Shown here: one piece after another, positions 42,698 through 53,013 of the stretch
Layout of the letters: each line of letters opens with the position of its first letter
Numbering within the stretch: the first letter of the stretch is position 1
Assembly (NCBI GenBank): GCA_964353175.1
Contig: CAYGUX010000008.1
Coordinates: forward strand, 27,812 to 91,811
DNA from: JAIYCX01 sp964353175
Lineage (GTDB): Bacteria; Bdellovibrionota_C; UBA2361; SZUA-149; DAOLCO01
Direction of reading: 5' to 3'
Length of the DNA stretch: 64,000 bases
The notes under the pieces: model-generated
What the model was told of the DNA's origin: nothing
Database searches by the model: none
What the model saw: only the letters and a program-made list of their open reading frames with translations
Position numbers and translations under genes: made by a program

Positions 42698-44570
42698 GTC
42701 TAAATTTATTGGCACCACCCTACTTGCCCTGTCTTGCCTTGCAATTTCTTGTGCTTCAAGTTCCGGCTCGGGAGATGACTCGAACGAAGGTTGCGATGGA
42801 ACATGTCTCAATCTAAGCTTAAGCGTTCAAGATGTAGAAAAGATTCTTTCGCAAAGTATTTCTGCCACTAAGGCTCAAGGTCTAAATGGAACCATCGCTA
42901 TTTTAGATAGAGTAGGAAATGTACTTGCTCTATATCAAATGACTTCGAGCAAACAGGATGTACTAATAACAGGAAGAATAAATGCCATCGGTGGCCTAGA
43001 AGGATTAAGAGTACCGAGTAGTCTTGTCGCAATATCCAAAGCAGGTACAGGTGCCTATTTAAGCTCCCAAGGTAACGCATTCTCTACTAGGACCGCTGGA
43101 CAAATCGTACAAGAACATTTCAACCCAGGTGAGACAGGGCAAACGAGTGGCCCTCTTTCTGGAGTACAGTTTTCACAATTCATCTGTAGTGATGTAACTA
43201 GATTAGACTCTTCTATGACTGGGCCACGAGCACTTCCACTCGGCCTCTCTGCTGACCCAGGTGGATTCCCTTTATATAAGAATGGTGATCTGGTTGGTGG
43301 AATCGGAGTGGAAATTGATGGAGTTTATACTTTCGATAGAAATCTCAATGATACCGATAATGACATAGAAGAAAGAATCGCTATTGAAGGCTCTACTGGA
43401 TTCCACGCACCAGAGGATAGGAAAGCTAGCCGAATATTTGTAGCTGGTAAAAGTTTTCGATATTCAGATATTGACCTTAACCTCGATAGCAACACACCTA
43501 TTGAGGCCATTCAACCCCAGAACCTCTTGAATGCTCCACCATTTTTTAGTGGAACCATTAGGGCAGGCACAGCTTTTGGTAGCTTGCAATCAGGAGTACT
43601 AAAAAGTTCCAGAGCAGGCCTACCATCTGAGCTCCTAGTAAATGCTGATGGATCAAACAGAGTGCCAACAAGAAAGGGTTCAAGTCTAAATGGCCTAGAA
43701 CTTCAAGTAAATGAAGTAGAAGCTTTATTAAATTCAGCCTTACAAGTTAGCGTTCGAGGCAGAAGCGGAATAAGAAGGCCAACAGACACAGCATCCAGAG
43801 CATCAATCTGGGTAGTAGATCACTTGGGTCAAGCACTTGGATTTACTCGATCCGCCGATGCTCCTGTTTTTGGTATAGATGTAGCACTACAAAAAGCAAG
43901 AACTGCAACTTTTTTTAGTTCCCCTAACGCAAGCGCGACGCTTATTAATGCAGGTTTTTCTACTTACATAGAAAAATCCAGGCTCCTTCTCGGAAACAAT
44001 CCCTTCGAAGGTCAGAATGCTTTTAGTAATCGTTCCATTGGAAACCTCTCTCGTCCTTTCTTCCCTGATGGCATCAGAGAAAATCCTCCAGGGCCACTTT
44101 CACTTCCCTTTCCCGATTCCGCAGAAGCGGTCAATGCTCCCTCAACTTGGAGCCCATTTAACACAGGCCTGCAATTGGACTTAGTAGCAGATGCCGTACT
44201 AGCTCCCCTCGCTGGAATTATTCCTACTCAATGCACATCAAATTTATTCTCAAACCGCATCGCAAATGGAATACAAATATTTTCAGGTTCTGTCCCTCTC
44301 TATAGAGGGAGTACCCTTATTGGAGGAATAGGAGCCAGTGGAGATGGGGTAGATCAAGATGATCTAATTGTTTTTTATGCAGCTAGTAGAGCAGGACTTG
44401 AATCCATTGGTCAATCATTGGGAGATCCTGAATTGGGCTTTAATTCTCCTAAAGCAATACGCTCTGATAAAATAGAACTCAACTACAACAACTTACGTTT
44501 AAGATATATTAATTGTCCAGAAGCTCCCTTTGCTGGATCAAACGAACAAAACGTATGTGAGGACTTCTAA
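42684..44570 (+). CDS. Duplicated GlcG/HbpS-domain lipoprotein
   Basis: 628 residues with a lipoprotein signal (LLALSCLAISC, Cys23). Two GlcG/HbpS-type (heme-degrading or heme-binding family) modules are visible: the first with VEKILSQSISATKAQGLNGT, AILDRVGNVLALYQM and GGFPLYKNGDLVGGIGVE; the second with EALLNSALQVSVRGRSG, IWVVDHLGQALGFTR and GSVPLYRGSTLIGGIGASGDG. The long separating region has few recognisable features. HbpS proteins bind heme or small redox molecules. It overlaps the FHA-cytochrome stop by 14 nt and sits 6 nt before the barrel gene, so it belongs to the same conduit operon. Localisation should be the periplasm or outer membrane; function here is inferred from context. Confidence 0.82.
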   Translation: MKSIKSKFIGTTLLALSCLAISCASSSGSGDDSNEGCDGTCLNLSLSVQDVEKILSQSISATKAQGLNGTIAILDRVGNVLALYQMTSSKQDVLITGRINAIGGLEGLRVPSSLVAISKAGTGAYLSSQGNAFSTRTAGQIVQEHFNPGETGQTSGPLSGVQFSQFICSDVTRLDSSMTGPRALPLGLSADPGGFPLYKNGDLVGGIGVEIDGVYTFDRNLNDTDNDIEERIAIEGSTGFHAPEDRKASRIFVAGKSFRYSDIDLNLDSNTPIEAIQPQNLLNAPPFFSGTIRAGTAFGSLQSGVLKSSRAGLPSELLVNADGSNRVPTRKGSSLNGLELQVNEVEALLNSALQVSVRGRSGIRRPTDTASRASIWVVDHLGQALGFTRSADAPVFGIDVALQKARTATFFSSPNASATLINAGFSTYIEKSRLLLGNNPFEGQNAFSNRSIGNLSRPFFPDGIRENPPGPLSLPFPDSAEAVNAPSTWSPFNTGLQLDLVADAVLAPLAGIIPTQCTSNLFSNRIANGIQIFSGSVPLYRGSTLIGGIGASGDGVDQDDLIVFYAASRAGLESIGQSLGDPELGFNSPKAIRSDKIELNYNNLRLRYINCPEAPFAGSNEQNVCEDF

Positions 44571-44576
44571 AGAGGC

Positions 44577-46355
44577 ATGAGAATTACAGCCACTCATCAG
44601 TTTACTTTTCTCCTTTTTAATGCCCTCTTTTTAATTGGCCAAGTACAAGCGACTGAAGATCCAATTGAACTAATTAAAGGTACCATTGACTCTCCAAAAG
44701 TTTGCCAAGAAAACTCTTATAGGCAAATTCCTGGCGTTACCCCCTCACAGATAGATCCCCAATACTGCGAAGTGGAATCATCGAAATCAAATGAAGATGA
44801 TTATACTAGTATCTACAACCGTTGGAACATGTTCTACCAAGGCAAATGGTATGATCCTTATAATCAAAATATCTTAAAAGGAGATCTCCCCTTATTTGGG
44901 TCTCCTGGCCACGAATGGTTTCTAGAATTAGATTTCACAAGTCTCTCTCTACTTGAAGGCAGAAACTTACCGACTCCAGTTGGTGGAGCTTCCACCTCTA
45001 GACCCGATACAAATAACGTACTCGGTCGTACAGACCAATTAATTATGGAAGAAAACCTTATCTTCCAAATGGCCTTGATCAGAGGTAACACCGTATTTAA
45101 ACCACAAGAGTTTGAGCTGAGAGTAACACCAATACTCAACTTCAACTCCGCTAATGTTGATGAAACTGGATTTTTAAGAGTTGATCCTTCCAGAGGTTCA
45201 ACTAGGGATGACTTCCATTTTGGTTTTAAGGAACTTTTTGCGGACATTCACTTGGCTGACGTATCTGAACGATATGATTTTATATCTACAAGAGTAGGTA
45301 TTCAGAGGTTCAATTCTGATTTTAGAGGCTTCCTTTTCTTTGATGAAGCCCTTGGAGCTAGATTTTTCGGGACTTTAGACAACAACAAACTACAATGGAA
45401 TCTTGCATGGTTCTCTCGCTTAGACAAGGATGTAAATTCACTACAGAACAAAGTATTCGATATGCGAGACGAACAAGTCATCGTTGCTAATCTTTATAAG
45501 CAAGATTTATTTTTCTTAGGCCATACCGTTCAAGGTGTTGCAATTCACAGAGAAGATACAGCTGGATCAGAGGGACTACATTATGATGAAAATGGTTTTC
45601 TTGTTAGACCATCTTCAATCGGAACAGAGAAAGGTAAGAATGTTTACAATACCTACTTAGGGTTAAACTCAGATGGGCATATTGGACCAATTAATATCAC
45701 ATCTTCTTACTATTATACGTTTGGTTCTGAGAGCCATAACGCTATTGCCAATCGATCAACTGAGATTGATGCCCACATGGGTGCTTTAGAAATTTCTCAT
45801 GACTTTAACTGGATTCGGCTAAAAGGCTCTGTATTCTATGCCTCTGGAGATAAAGACCCATTTGATAAAAAAGCAGGTGGCTTTGACACTATCTTTGACA
45901 ATCCACAATTTGCGGGTGGTGATACATCCTACTGGCAAAGACAAGGTATCCCATTTATTGGAGGTGGTGGAGTTGCCTTGGTTAATCGTTTTAGCCTAAT
46001 CCCAGACCTCAAACCTGGGAAAGAACAAGGGCAATCCAATTTTGTTAATCCTGGCCTAAGGCTATACAATATAGGAGTAGATCTATCCTTAACGCCTAAG
46101 CTACAATTAACATCAAATGCTACCTATCTACAATTTGATAGAACAGAAACTATAGAAGCTCTTAGACAAGACGGATCAATAGACCAAAATATTGGTTTCG
46201 ATCTTTCCTCTGGAATTCTATATAGGCCTTTCCTGAATAATAATATTCAAATTCGAGTTGCTGGCGGAGCGCTTCTCCCATCTAAAGGCATAAAAAATCT
46301 TTATGGAGATGACGTACTTTATCATGGATTTACGAATTTGATTTTTAACTATTAA
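44577..46355 (+). CDS. Outer-membrane beta-barrel protein
   Basis: 592 residues. A signal peptide ends near VQATEDP (about 24). The mature sequence has many alternating aromatic/hydrophobic strands (WFLELDFTSLSLLEG, FELRVTPILNFNSANV, ISTRVGIQRFNSDFRGF, LQWNLAWFSRLDKDV) and ends in strand-like segments with FTNLIFNY, a barrel-type terminal Tyr. The likely fold is a large porin of 16 or more strands. It is packed 6 nt after the HbpS gene and 2 nt before the decaheme-LVIVD gene. By analogy with MtrB-type porin-cytochrome complexes it could hold a cytochrome inside the outer membrane, but it does not obviously match MtrB, which has an N-terminal CxxC that I do not see here. Confidence 0.83.
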   Translation: MRITATHQFTFLLFNALFLIGQVQATEDPIELIKGTIDSPKVCQENSYRQIPGVTPSQIDPQYCEVESSKSNEDDYTSIYNRWNMFYQGKWYDPYNQNILKGDLPLFGSPGHEWFLELDFTSLSLLEGRNLPTPVGGASTSRPDTNNVLGRTDQLIMEENLIFQMALIRGNTVFKPQEFELRVTPILNFNSANVDETGFLRVDPSRGSTRDDFHFGFKELFADIHLADVSERYDFISTRVGIQRFNSDFRGFLFFDEALGARFFGTLDNNKLQWNLAWFSRLDKDVNSLQNKVFDMRDEQVIVANLYKQDLFFLGHTVQGVAIHREDTAGSEGLHYDENGFLVRPSSIGTEKGKNVYNTYLGLNSDGHIGPINITSSYYYTFGSESHNAIANRSTEIDAHMGALEISHDFNWIRLKGSVFYASGDKDPFDKKAGGFDTIFDNPQFAGGDTSYWQRQGIPFIGGGGVALVNRFSLIPDLKPGKEQGQSNFVNPGLRLYNIGVDLSLTPKLQLTSNATYLQFDRTETIEALRQDGSIDQNIGFDLSSGILYRPFLNNNIQIRVAGGALLPSKGIKNLYGDDVLYHGFTNLIFNY

Positions 46356-46357
46356 AG

Positions 46358-49300
46358 ATGCATCAATTTTCCCATAATATCATTGCGCTTTATCTCCTAG
46401 CAGTTCTATTTTGCATTGGGGATACGACACACGCCGAAGAACACTTAGCCTCGCATTCCCTCTCTAAGGACGAAGTACTAAAAGCGAGTATTGGTTGCAA
46501 AGATTGCCATACTAAAACTGATTCACCTTCCATGCATAAAACTGGAACGGTAAACCTTGGTTGTGCGAGTTGCCATGGTGGAAAATCAGAAGTTAGGGCA
46601 CTGGGAATTGAACTGGACTCAAAAGAATATAAAGATAGAGTGAATGAAGCCCATATTCTCCCCGAGAATAAAGAGAAATGGCAAACCTCTGCGAATCCCG
46701 AAAGATCCTACACCGACCTTCTAAAGGAAAGTTATGAATTTGTAAAATTCATAAACCCCGGGGACCTAAGAGTCGCTGAGGAAACCTGCGGAAACTGCCA
46801 TGCTGAAACAGTAGATGCTGTCAAAAAAAGCTTAATGACCACAAGCACAATGCTTTTTGGAGGCGCCTCATACAACAACAATATTCTTCCAAATAAAATC
46901 TACAATCTAGGTGAAAGCTATAATCGAGATGGCGTAGCACAATCCATAGAAGCGAGTGAACCATTATCAGACTATGACCGGCTGAAAGGGAAACTTCCTA
47001 AAATTTTCCCCCTACCACAATGGGAAGTTGTGCCTCCTGGAGATAATTTTAGAATTTTCGAGAGGGGCGGGAAAAATATTAAATCTCAGTTTCCAGAGAT
47101 TGCAAACCCTAACCCACTGGAAGAATCAGGTAAGCCTGATGTATTGCAGTCCAATCGAGGAGTAGCGACCGGAGCAAGAATCTCAGTCCCAGTACTAAAT
47201 ATTCATAAAACCAGATTGAATGACCCCCACCTTTCTTTCATGGGAACCAACGATCACCCAGGTGATTATCGACATAGCGGATGCACAGCGTGCCATACCA
47301 TATATGCCAACGATCGCTCTTGGTTCAGTTCCGGACCTTTTGCCAAGTTTGGGAATCAAGGAAAGTCTGATACCATCGATCCAACTATCTCTAAATCAGA
47401 GCGAGGTCATCCTATTAAACATGAATTTACCAGAAGCATCCCATCCAGCCAGTGTATCACCTGCCACATGCATCAACCCAACATGTTTGTAAATTCCTAC
47501 CTAGGATATACTATGTGGGATTACGAATCTGATGCTCCACATATGTGGCCTAAAGAACAGAAATATCCAAGCGATGAGGAAACCTTTAAGTCCCTAGAAC
47601 ATAACCCGGAAGAAGCTGCTATTAGAGGAAATTGGACAGACCTAGATTTTCTAATCTCAGTTTATGATCGTAATAAGGATTTAAAAAACACTCAATTTGC
47701 TGATTACCATGGACATGGTTGGAATTTTAGAGCAGTTTTTAGCAAAGATCGAGAAGGCAACCTCTTAGATAAAGATGGCAAACTTGTTAGTGAAGAGGAT
47801 CCAAAAAAATTCGAAAAGGCTGTTCACATGATGGATATTCACGCTGAAAAAGGTATGCATTGTGCAGATTGTCATTTTGGACAGGATAGTCATGGAGATG
47901 GGCATCTTTATGGGGAAGTTGCACAAGCAGTTGAAGTCCAATGCCAAGACTGTCATGGAACAGCAGGCAAAGATGCTACCTTAAAGCCTAGCGGGCCTGC
48001 TGCTAAAGTCGGAAAAGGTGACTTTAGTTCAATGAGGACTCCTTTTGGCGACCTTAGATTTTTCTGGAAAGGAGAAGATCTTTACCAAAGATCTAACCTA
48101 GATCCAAAACTCGAATGGAGAATTAAACAAGTTAGAGATACCATTAATCCCAAAAGCAAAGATTACAACGAGAAATCTGCAGCCTCTAAACTGACCTTAA
48201 AATTAAAAGAAAACGACACTTCTCCTTCTCAAATTAATTTGAAAGATTTTAATAGAAACCAAAAAAACCTGGCCCATAAAGAAGAAGAGATGTCTTGTTT
48301 CAGCTGTCACTCATCTTGGGTTACAAGTTGCGCGGGTTGTCACTTACCAATTCAAGCAAATTGGAAACAAGAATCAAAACACTACGACGGAAAACAAACT
48401 AGAAACTGGGCTACATACAACCCACAAGTAGCAAGAGATGAGATGTTCCAACTAGGCATTCACGGCACTGCTAAGAACCATATAATAGCTCCAGTTAGAT
48501 CATCCAGCGCACTGGTATTGAGTTCTTCAGATATTAATCGTCAAAAAATATACGTACAACAACCACCTACAGCTGCAAGTGGTCATACTTCACAAGCATT
48601 TGCCCCTCACTTCCCTCATACTGTAAGGTCAAAAGAAACTAAACAATGCGATGATTGTCACGTATCTAAAAATAACGACAATAACGCGATAATGGCACAA
48701 CTACTACTACTGGGTACCAACTTCGTAAATTTCATGGGTTACCATACTTATGTCGCAACTGGAGATGAAGGTTTTGAAGCTGTACAAGTTACCGAATGGG
48801 ACGAACCACAAGCTGTGATTGGAAGCTACCTTCACAAATACGCCTACCCAGATTGGCACAAAGAACATCAAGACAATAAGTTAGAGCTTCAAACCTCAAG
48901 AAAACCAAGCGATGCTGGATCGGGAGTAACAAATAAAATTCAACTAAGAGGGGAATACCTATTCACAACAGCAGGAACAGGAGGATTCAGAGTATATGAC
49001 GTAGCAAATGTTGGTAATAAAGGATTTTCACAAAAAGTTTTTACATCCCTATTCTCGCCCTTGGGTCAAGATACGCACATACCTACTTCTAATGCGACAT
49101 CATTTTCACTACCAACGACTATGCCAGTTGCCCCCTTTAGAAAACAACTTAAAGAGAATCAGGAAACACCTCTACATGCTATCTACCATTACGTTGCAAT
49201 CACAGATAGTGAAGAAGGATTGATTCTAGCTAACGTTGATACTCTAGCAGATGCCGACCCTACTAATAACTTTCTTGAAAGAGCCCTTACCTGGAATGAA

Positions 49301-50032
49301 AATGGAGTATTAAATGGAGCGCAAACTATAACTCTAGCTGGTTCTCTAGCCTACATTGGTACTCAAGATAAATTGGTAATCCTAGATCTAGATAAACCTC
49401 TTGAACCAAAATTGTTAACAACCCTAGATTTCAACAAAATAACTGGACTTGAAATTCAATTCAGATACCTATTCCTAACTGACGGTGAGGGTTTTCATGT
49501 TGTTGATATTACGAAACCAGAAGAAGCTAAAAAATTACCTCAAGCAGACATCAAACTTACTGACGCTAGAAATCTATACTTAGCTCGTACATACGCCTAT
49601 ATCGCAGGTGGAAAAGATGGATTAATCATTATTGATATTAGTAAACCAGATAAACCAACTATCTACACTTCATATAATGCAGAAGGAGAAATCAATGACC
49701 TCTTTGATGTGAAAATAGCCACTACAAATGCAAGTCTCTTTGCTTATTTGGCCGATGGCAAAAATGGCCTAAAAGTTATTCAACTCACAGATCCAGAAAG
49801 AGTCCCTACTTACTACGGTTTTTCTCCAAAAGTTCAACCACTGCTAATTTCAAGAAAAATAACTGACGGGCCTGCCTTGTATATATCGAAACCCTTAGAT
49901 AGAGATAGAGCGGTAGATGAAACAGGGAATCAGGTCAGTGTATTTGGTAGAATTGGTTCAAGGCCCTTTAATCTTGAAGAAATGAGGAGTTTATTCCTAA
50001 ATATGGGCGGAGCCCTATACACAGTACCATAA
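46358..50032 (+). CDS. Decaheme cytochrome fused to LVIVD repeats
   Basis: 1224 residues. A signal peptide covers about 1-27. Ten CxxCH motifs lie in the N-terminal ~780 residues (CKDCH at 47-51, CASCH, CGNCH, CTACH, CITCH, CADCH, CQDCH, CFSCH, CAGCH, CDDCH). The C-terminal ~380 residues contain repeats of the LVIVD type (TAGTGGFRVYDVANVG, KLVILDLDKPLEPKLL, GEGFHVVDITKPEEAKKLP, KDGLIIIDISKPDKPTIY, KNGLKVIQLTDPERVPTYY), which should build a beta-propeller. A cytochrome joined to a propeller suggests surface docking or a large extracellular electron-transfer protein. It is the last gene of the packed operon (2 nt after the barrel gene), followed by 77 nt and another gene. Confidence 0.9.
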   Translation: MHQFSHNIIALYLLAVLFCIGDTTHAEEHLASHSLSKDEVLKASIGCKDCHTKTDSPSMHKTGTVNLGCASCHGGKSEVRALGIELDSKEYKDRVNEAHILPENKEKWQTSANPERSYTDLLKESYEFVKFINPGDLRVAEETCGNCHAETVDAVKKSLMTTSTMLFGGASYNNNILPNKIYNLGESYNRDGVAQSIEASEPLSDYDRLKGKLPKIFPLPQWEVVPPGDNFRIFERGGKNIKSQFPEIANPNPLEESGKPDVLQSNRGVATGARISVPVLNIHKTRLNDPHLSFMGTNDHPGDYRHSGCTACHTIYANDRSWFSSGPFAKFGNQGKSDTIDPTISKSERGHPIKHEFTRSIPSSQCITCHMHQPNMFVNSYLGYTMWDYESDAPHMWPKEQKYPSDEETFKSLEHNPEEAAIRGNWTDLDFLISVYDRNKDLKNTQFADYHGHGWNFRAVFSKDREGNLLDKDGKLVSEEDPKKFEKAVHMMDIHAEKGMHCADCHFGQDSHGDGHLYGEVAQAVEVQCQDCHGTAGKDATLKPSGPAAKVGKGDFSSMRTPFGDLRFFWKGEDLYQRSNLDPKLEWRIKQVRDTINPKSKDYNEKSAASKLTLKLKENDTSPSQINLKDFNRNQKNLAHKEEEMSCFSCHSSWVTSCAGCHLPIQANWKQESKHYDGKQTRNWATYNPQVARDEMFQLGIHGTAKNHIIAPVRSSSALVLSSSDINRQKIYVQQPPTAASGHTSQAFAPHFPHTVRSKETKQCDDCHVSKNNDNNAIMAQLLLLGTNFVNFMGYHTYVATGDEGFEAVQVTEWDEPQAVIGSYLHKYAYPDWHKEHQDNKLELQTSRKPSDAGSGVTNKIQLRGEYLFTTAGTGGFRVYDVANVGNKGFSQKVFTSLFSPLGQDTHIPTSNATSFSLPTTMPVAPFRKQLKENQETPLHAIYHYVAITDSEEGLILANVDTLADADPTNNFLERALTWNENGVLNGAQTITLAGSLAYIGTQDKLVILDLDKPLEPKLLTTLDFNKITGLEIQFRYLFLTDGEGFHVVDITKPEEAKKLPQADIKLTDARNLYLARTYAYIAGGKDGLIIIDISKPDKPTIYTSYNAEGEINDLFDVKIATTNASLFAYLADGKNGLKVIQLTDPERVPTYYGFSPKVQPLLISRKITDGPALYISKPLDRDRAVDETGNQVSVFGRIGSRPFNLEEMRSLFLNMGGALYTVP

Positions 50033-50109
50033 AGGCAAAATGAAACTTGCGAGATCGGCTTTTTAGTCATAGTTTAAAAGGAATTTGATACACCTAAACT
50101 TAGTTCCTC

Positions 50110-52947
50110 ATGAAGAAAACTTCCATACTACTACTTACCACATTCGCATTTTACGTAACTTCAAAGAATTCTGAAGCGCAAAATATCATAATGACATCTC
50201 CTACTGTAGATATCACTCTACAAGAAGGGGACGACTACTTCCGTACTCAACTTTTAAACCCTAGAGATTTTGATCAACTATCAGATGCTGCCTATACTCG
50301 GAATTACGAAACAAGCAGTATAAGTTTTACTGGAGGAATCTTCACTGCAACTTCTGAGTCTATTTTAGATCCAAATGCTACCTCAGGAGACGAAGCTTCA
50401 GCGCACCTCCTCCCATTAATCCCTGGATTAAAAGGGGGAATTAATTCGATCCCCTTACAAACCGACAAGAATGGATCCAATTTTGGATTACAAAACCCAA
50501 TTGATACTAGTAGATATACTCTGCTCTCCATGAGAATGAATAACAATAATCCAACCTCCATTCAAATATCTTGGGAAAGCGACTTAACAAAATCCAACTA
50601 CATCCCCGTCCGAGACGTAAGCCCTTTTGGAATTAGACCCGATGGATTTGAGCATAACATGACTCCCGTAGCCAACTATTTTGGTTGGTATATTCATCAA
50701 TTTAATATGGCTGATCTAACAAATTCTTTCGAAAGTTCTTCTGGCCTATGGAACAATCAAATTCATGCCCTAAGAATAGACCCTTCAAGACAAGGTGGTG
50801 GCGCTCAAACAGACAGAATTGATTGGTTAAGATTAGTAGATCCTAACTCTTCACCAAATGTGACAGTAACATGGAATGACTTATCACCAAGCAGCGATCC
50901 TACTCTGGTCTACACTCTATACGTTGACGAGAATAACAGTGGCTATACAGGAACACCCATTGCCGTATTTCCTGATGGTAATAACCCTGGCACATATACT
51001 TTTAATAGTGGAATGTTACCTCCTGGAAATTATTATTTCTATGTTAGCTTCGCATCAGTCATTAGTTCATTCCCTGGATCACCTACAAACAGTCCCTATA
51101 GTACTGGTCGCCTCATAATTAATAGTGCTCCAGCCATCGCATTTTCTGCTCCTTCAAATATCTCTGGAGATGATTACGCTACGCGTATTAGAGTAGATGC
51201 ATGGGATATGAACATAATAGACGATGTAAGAAATTCAGACATAAACTCATTCCCTCCTAGCTCACGAAATTTCACCTCTCAACAACTTGTGGCCGACATA
51301 TCAGCACAACTTGGGGGTAATTTATTTAGAGCGACCAGCGACACTCAATCTTTTGGATCGGAACTCCCCGCCCTAGACAACAAACCAGCAATTGAAATGG
51401 CCCTTGCAGATAACCTTTCGATTGACCCGAAACAATATAGATATTTAAATTATCGAATGAGACCTCATCCAGTCTCTCCTATATCTAGCCTAGAGGAGGC
51501 GGGGGAAGACTACAATACTGCCCCAGTCTTTTGGAATTCAGGATCCACTATCGACGCAGGAAAAGGAAAAAAGAATCCAGTAATTCAAGATTGGAAAACC
51601 TATTCAATTGACCTATGGGAGCCTAGCAACCTTGAAGGTCAAAACTGGTACGACCTATCCGCCATTACCACATTAAGAATAGTGCCTATAGCACCTATGG
51701 CAGGTACTGAATTTGACTTTGATTTCGTATCTCTAAACAAAGAGAATGTTCCCTTTAACAATATCTACACTATAAAATTAAATGTTCAAGATAGCGACAA
51801 TACTTCGCTTAATCTATCCCTATATTATGACGATAACAAACAGGGTTTTGATGGCACACTAATTACCACTATGGCCATCTCCCCTGGTGAACAAACTTTC
51901 GCATGGAACACATCTACAATTACTACAAGTGGTAGATACTATCTCTATGCCATTGTAACAGATGGCAACAATACAACTAGGACATACGCGGCGAGCGATA
52001 TAAATGTACCTGGCGCACCCGTAAACCCAAGTCCATCCCCATCTCCGAGTGCATCCCCCTCTCCAAGTGCATCACCCTCTCCGATTCCATCCCCGCTACC
52101 AGGAACACCTCCAATGGACTACGACAAAGACGGCACAAGCGACAGAGCTATTTTTCGTCCATCTGCTGGAAGGTATTATCAAAAACGTTCCTCCTCGAAT
52201 CAACTGTTTGCTATCCCATGGGTCCAAGGAGACAAGTTCTTCCCTATTCATGGGGACTTTAATGGTGACAACAAGTCTGATTTAGCTGTAATATTTGAGC
52301 ATTTCGGATATATGGGATGGTACACACATCTATCAGATACTAGTACGGTAAAAAGTTATCTTTGGGGATTCCCAAGTGATCAACTTGCGGTCGGTGATTA
52401 TAACGGAAATAATTCAGATGAAATTGGCGTTTTTAGAAATGGACTTTGGTATTTAATTGACGATGTTACCAGCGGAGTCTCAGTACATGCTTGGGGACAA
52501 GAGGGTGATATTCCAGTAGCGGCAGATTATGACGGTGATGGGAAAGATGATATCGCTATCTGGCGTCCATCTGAAGGAAACTGGTATATCTTAAATTCTG
52601 GTTTTCTAACTGGAAATAATCCGGTCTATGTAAAAGTTGTACAATGGGGGCTACCAGGAGATATTCCACTTAGAGCTGACTGGGACGGTGACGATAAAAT
52701 TGATTTTGTCGTTTGGCGACCATCGAATGGTACTTGGTATATCAGAAATAGTACCGATGATAGCATCACGATAAAACAGTGGGGACTACCAGGAGATACG
52801 CCAATTATTGGAGATTACGATGGAGACGATAAAATTGACTACACTGTATTTAGACCTCTTGAAGCTAATTGGTACACCACCCACCGAACAGGCCAAACCG
52901 CCATCGTTCAGATGGGCCTACCTGAAGACCGAGTAGCGAAAAGATAA
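50110..52947 (+). CDS. Large secreted protein with C-terminal FG-GAP/VCBS-like repeats
   Basis: 945 residues. A signal peptide precedes SEAQN (about 1-23). Residues ~25-630 contain two similar beta-rich halves, each with a carbohydrate-binding-like or Ig-like pattern. A Pro/Ser linker (PSPSPSASPSPSASPSP) follows at ~632-660. The C-terminal third has six repeats of about 45 residues with a DxDxDGxxD calcium-type loop and a WRPSxGxWY motif (DYDKDGTSDRAIFRPSAGRYY, DYDGDGKDDIAIWRPSEGNWY), as in FG-GAP or VCBS-like propellers of adhesins. It is 77 nt downstream of the decaheme-LVIVD gene, with its own start and terminator, so it may be a separate unit. Surface or extracellular role is inferred. 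Confidence 0.85.
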   Translation: MKKTSILLLTTFAFYVTSKNSEAQNIIMTSPTVDITLQEGDDYFRTQLLNPRDFDQLSDAAYTRNYETSSISFTGGIFTATSESILDPNATSGDEASAHLLPLIPGLKGGINSIPLQTDKNGSNFGLQNPIDTSRYTLLSMRMNNNNPTSIQISWESDLTKSNYIPVRDVSPFGIRPDGFEHNMTPVANYFGWYIHQFNMADLTNSFESSSGLWNNQIHALRIDPSRQGGGAQTDRIDWLRLVDPNSSPNVTVTWNDLSPSSDPTLVYTLYVDENNSGYTGTPIAVFPDGNNPGTYTFNSGMLPPGNYYFYVSFASVISSFPGSPTNSPYSTGRLIINSAPAIAFSAPSNISGDDYATRIRVDAWDMNIIDDVRNSDINSFPPSSRNFTSQQLVADISAQLGGNLFRATSDTQSFGSELPALDNKPAIEMALADNLSIDPKQYRYLNYRMRPHPVSPISSLEEAGEDYNTAPVFWNSGSTIDAGKGKKNPVIQDWKTYSIDLWEPSNLEGQNWYDLSAITTLRIVPIAPMAGTEFDFDFVSLNKENVPFNNIYTIKLNVQDSDNTSLNLSLYYDDNKQGFDGTLITTMAISPGEQTFAWNTSTITTSGRYYLYAIVTDGNNTTRTYAASDINVPGAPVNPSPSPSPSASPSPSASPSPIPSPLPGTPPMDYDKDGTSDRAIFRPSAGRYYQKRSSSNQLFAIPWVQGDKFFPIHGDFNGDNKSDLAVIFEHFGYMGWYTHLSDTSTVKSYLWGFPSDQLAVGDYNGNNSDEIGVFRNGLWYLIDDVTSGVSVHAWGQEGDIPVAADYDGDGKDDIAIWRPSEGNWYILNSGFLTGNNPVYVKVVQWGLPGDIPLRADWDGDDKIDFVVWRPSNGTWYIRNSTDDSITIKQWGLPGDTPIIGDYDGDDKIDYTVFRPLEANWYTTHRTGQTAIVQMGLPEDRVAKR

Positions 52948-53013
52948 CTTTCTTCTCTAGGAATAAATTGGATCTAAATATTAATCTGTTTTAGTTGCTC
53001 TCTACAATAATCA

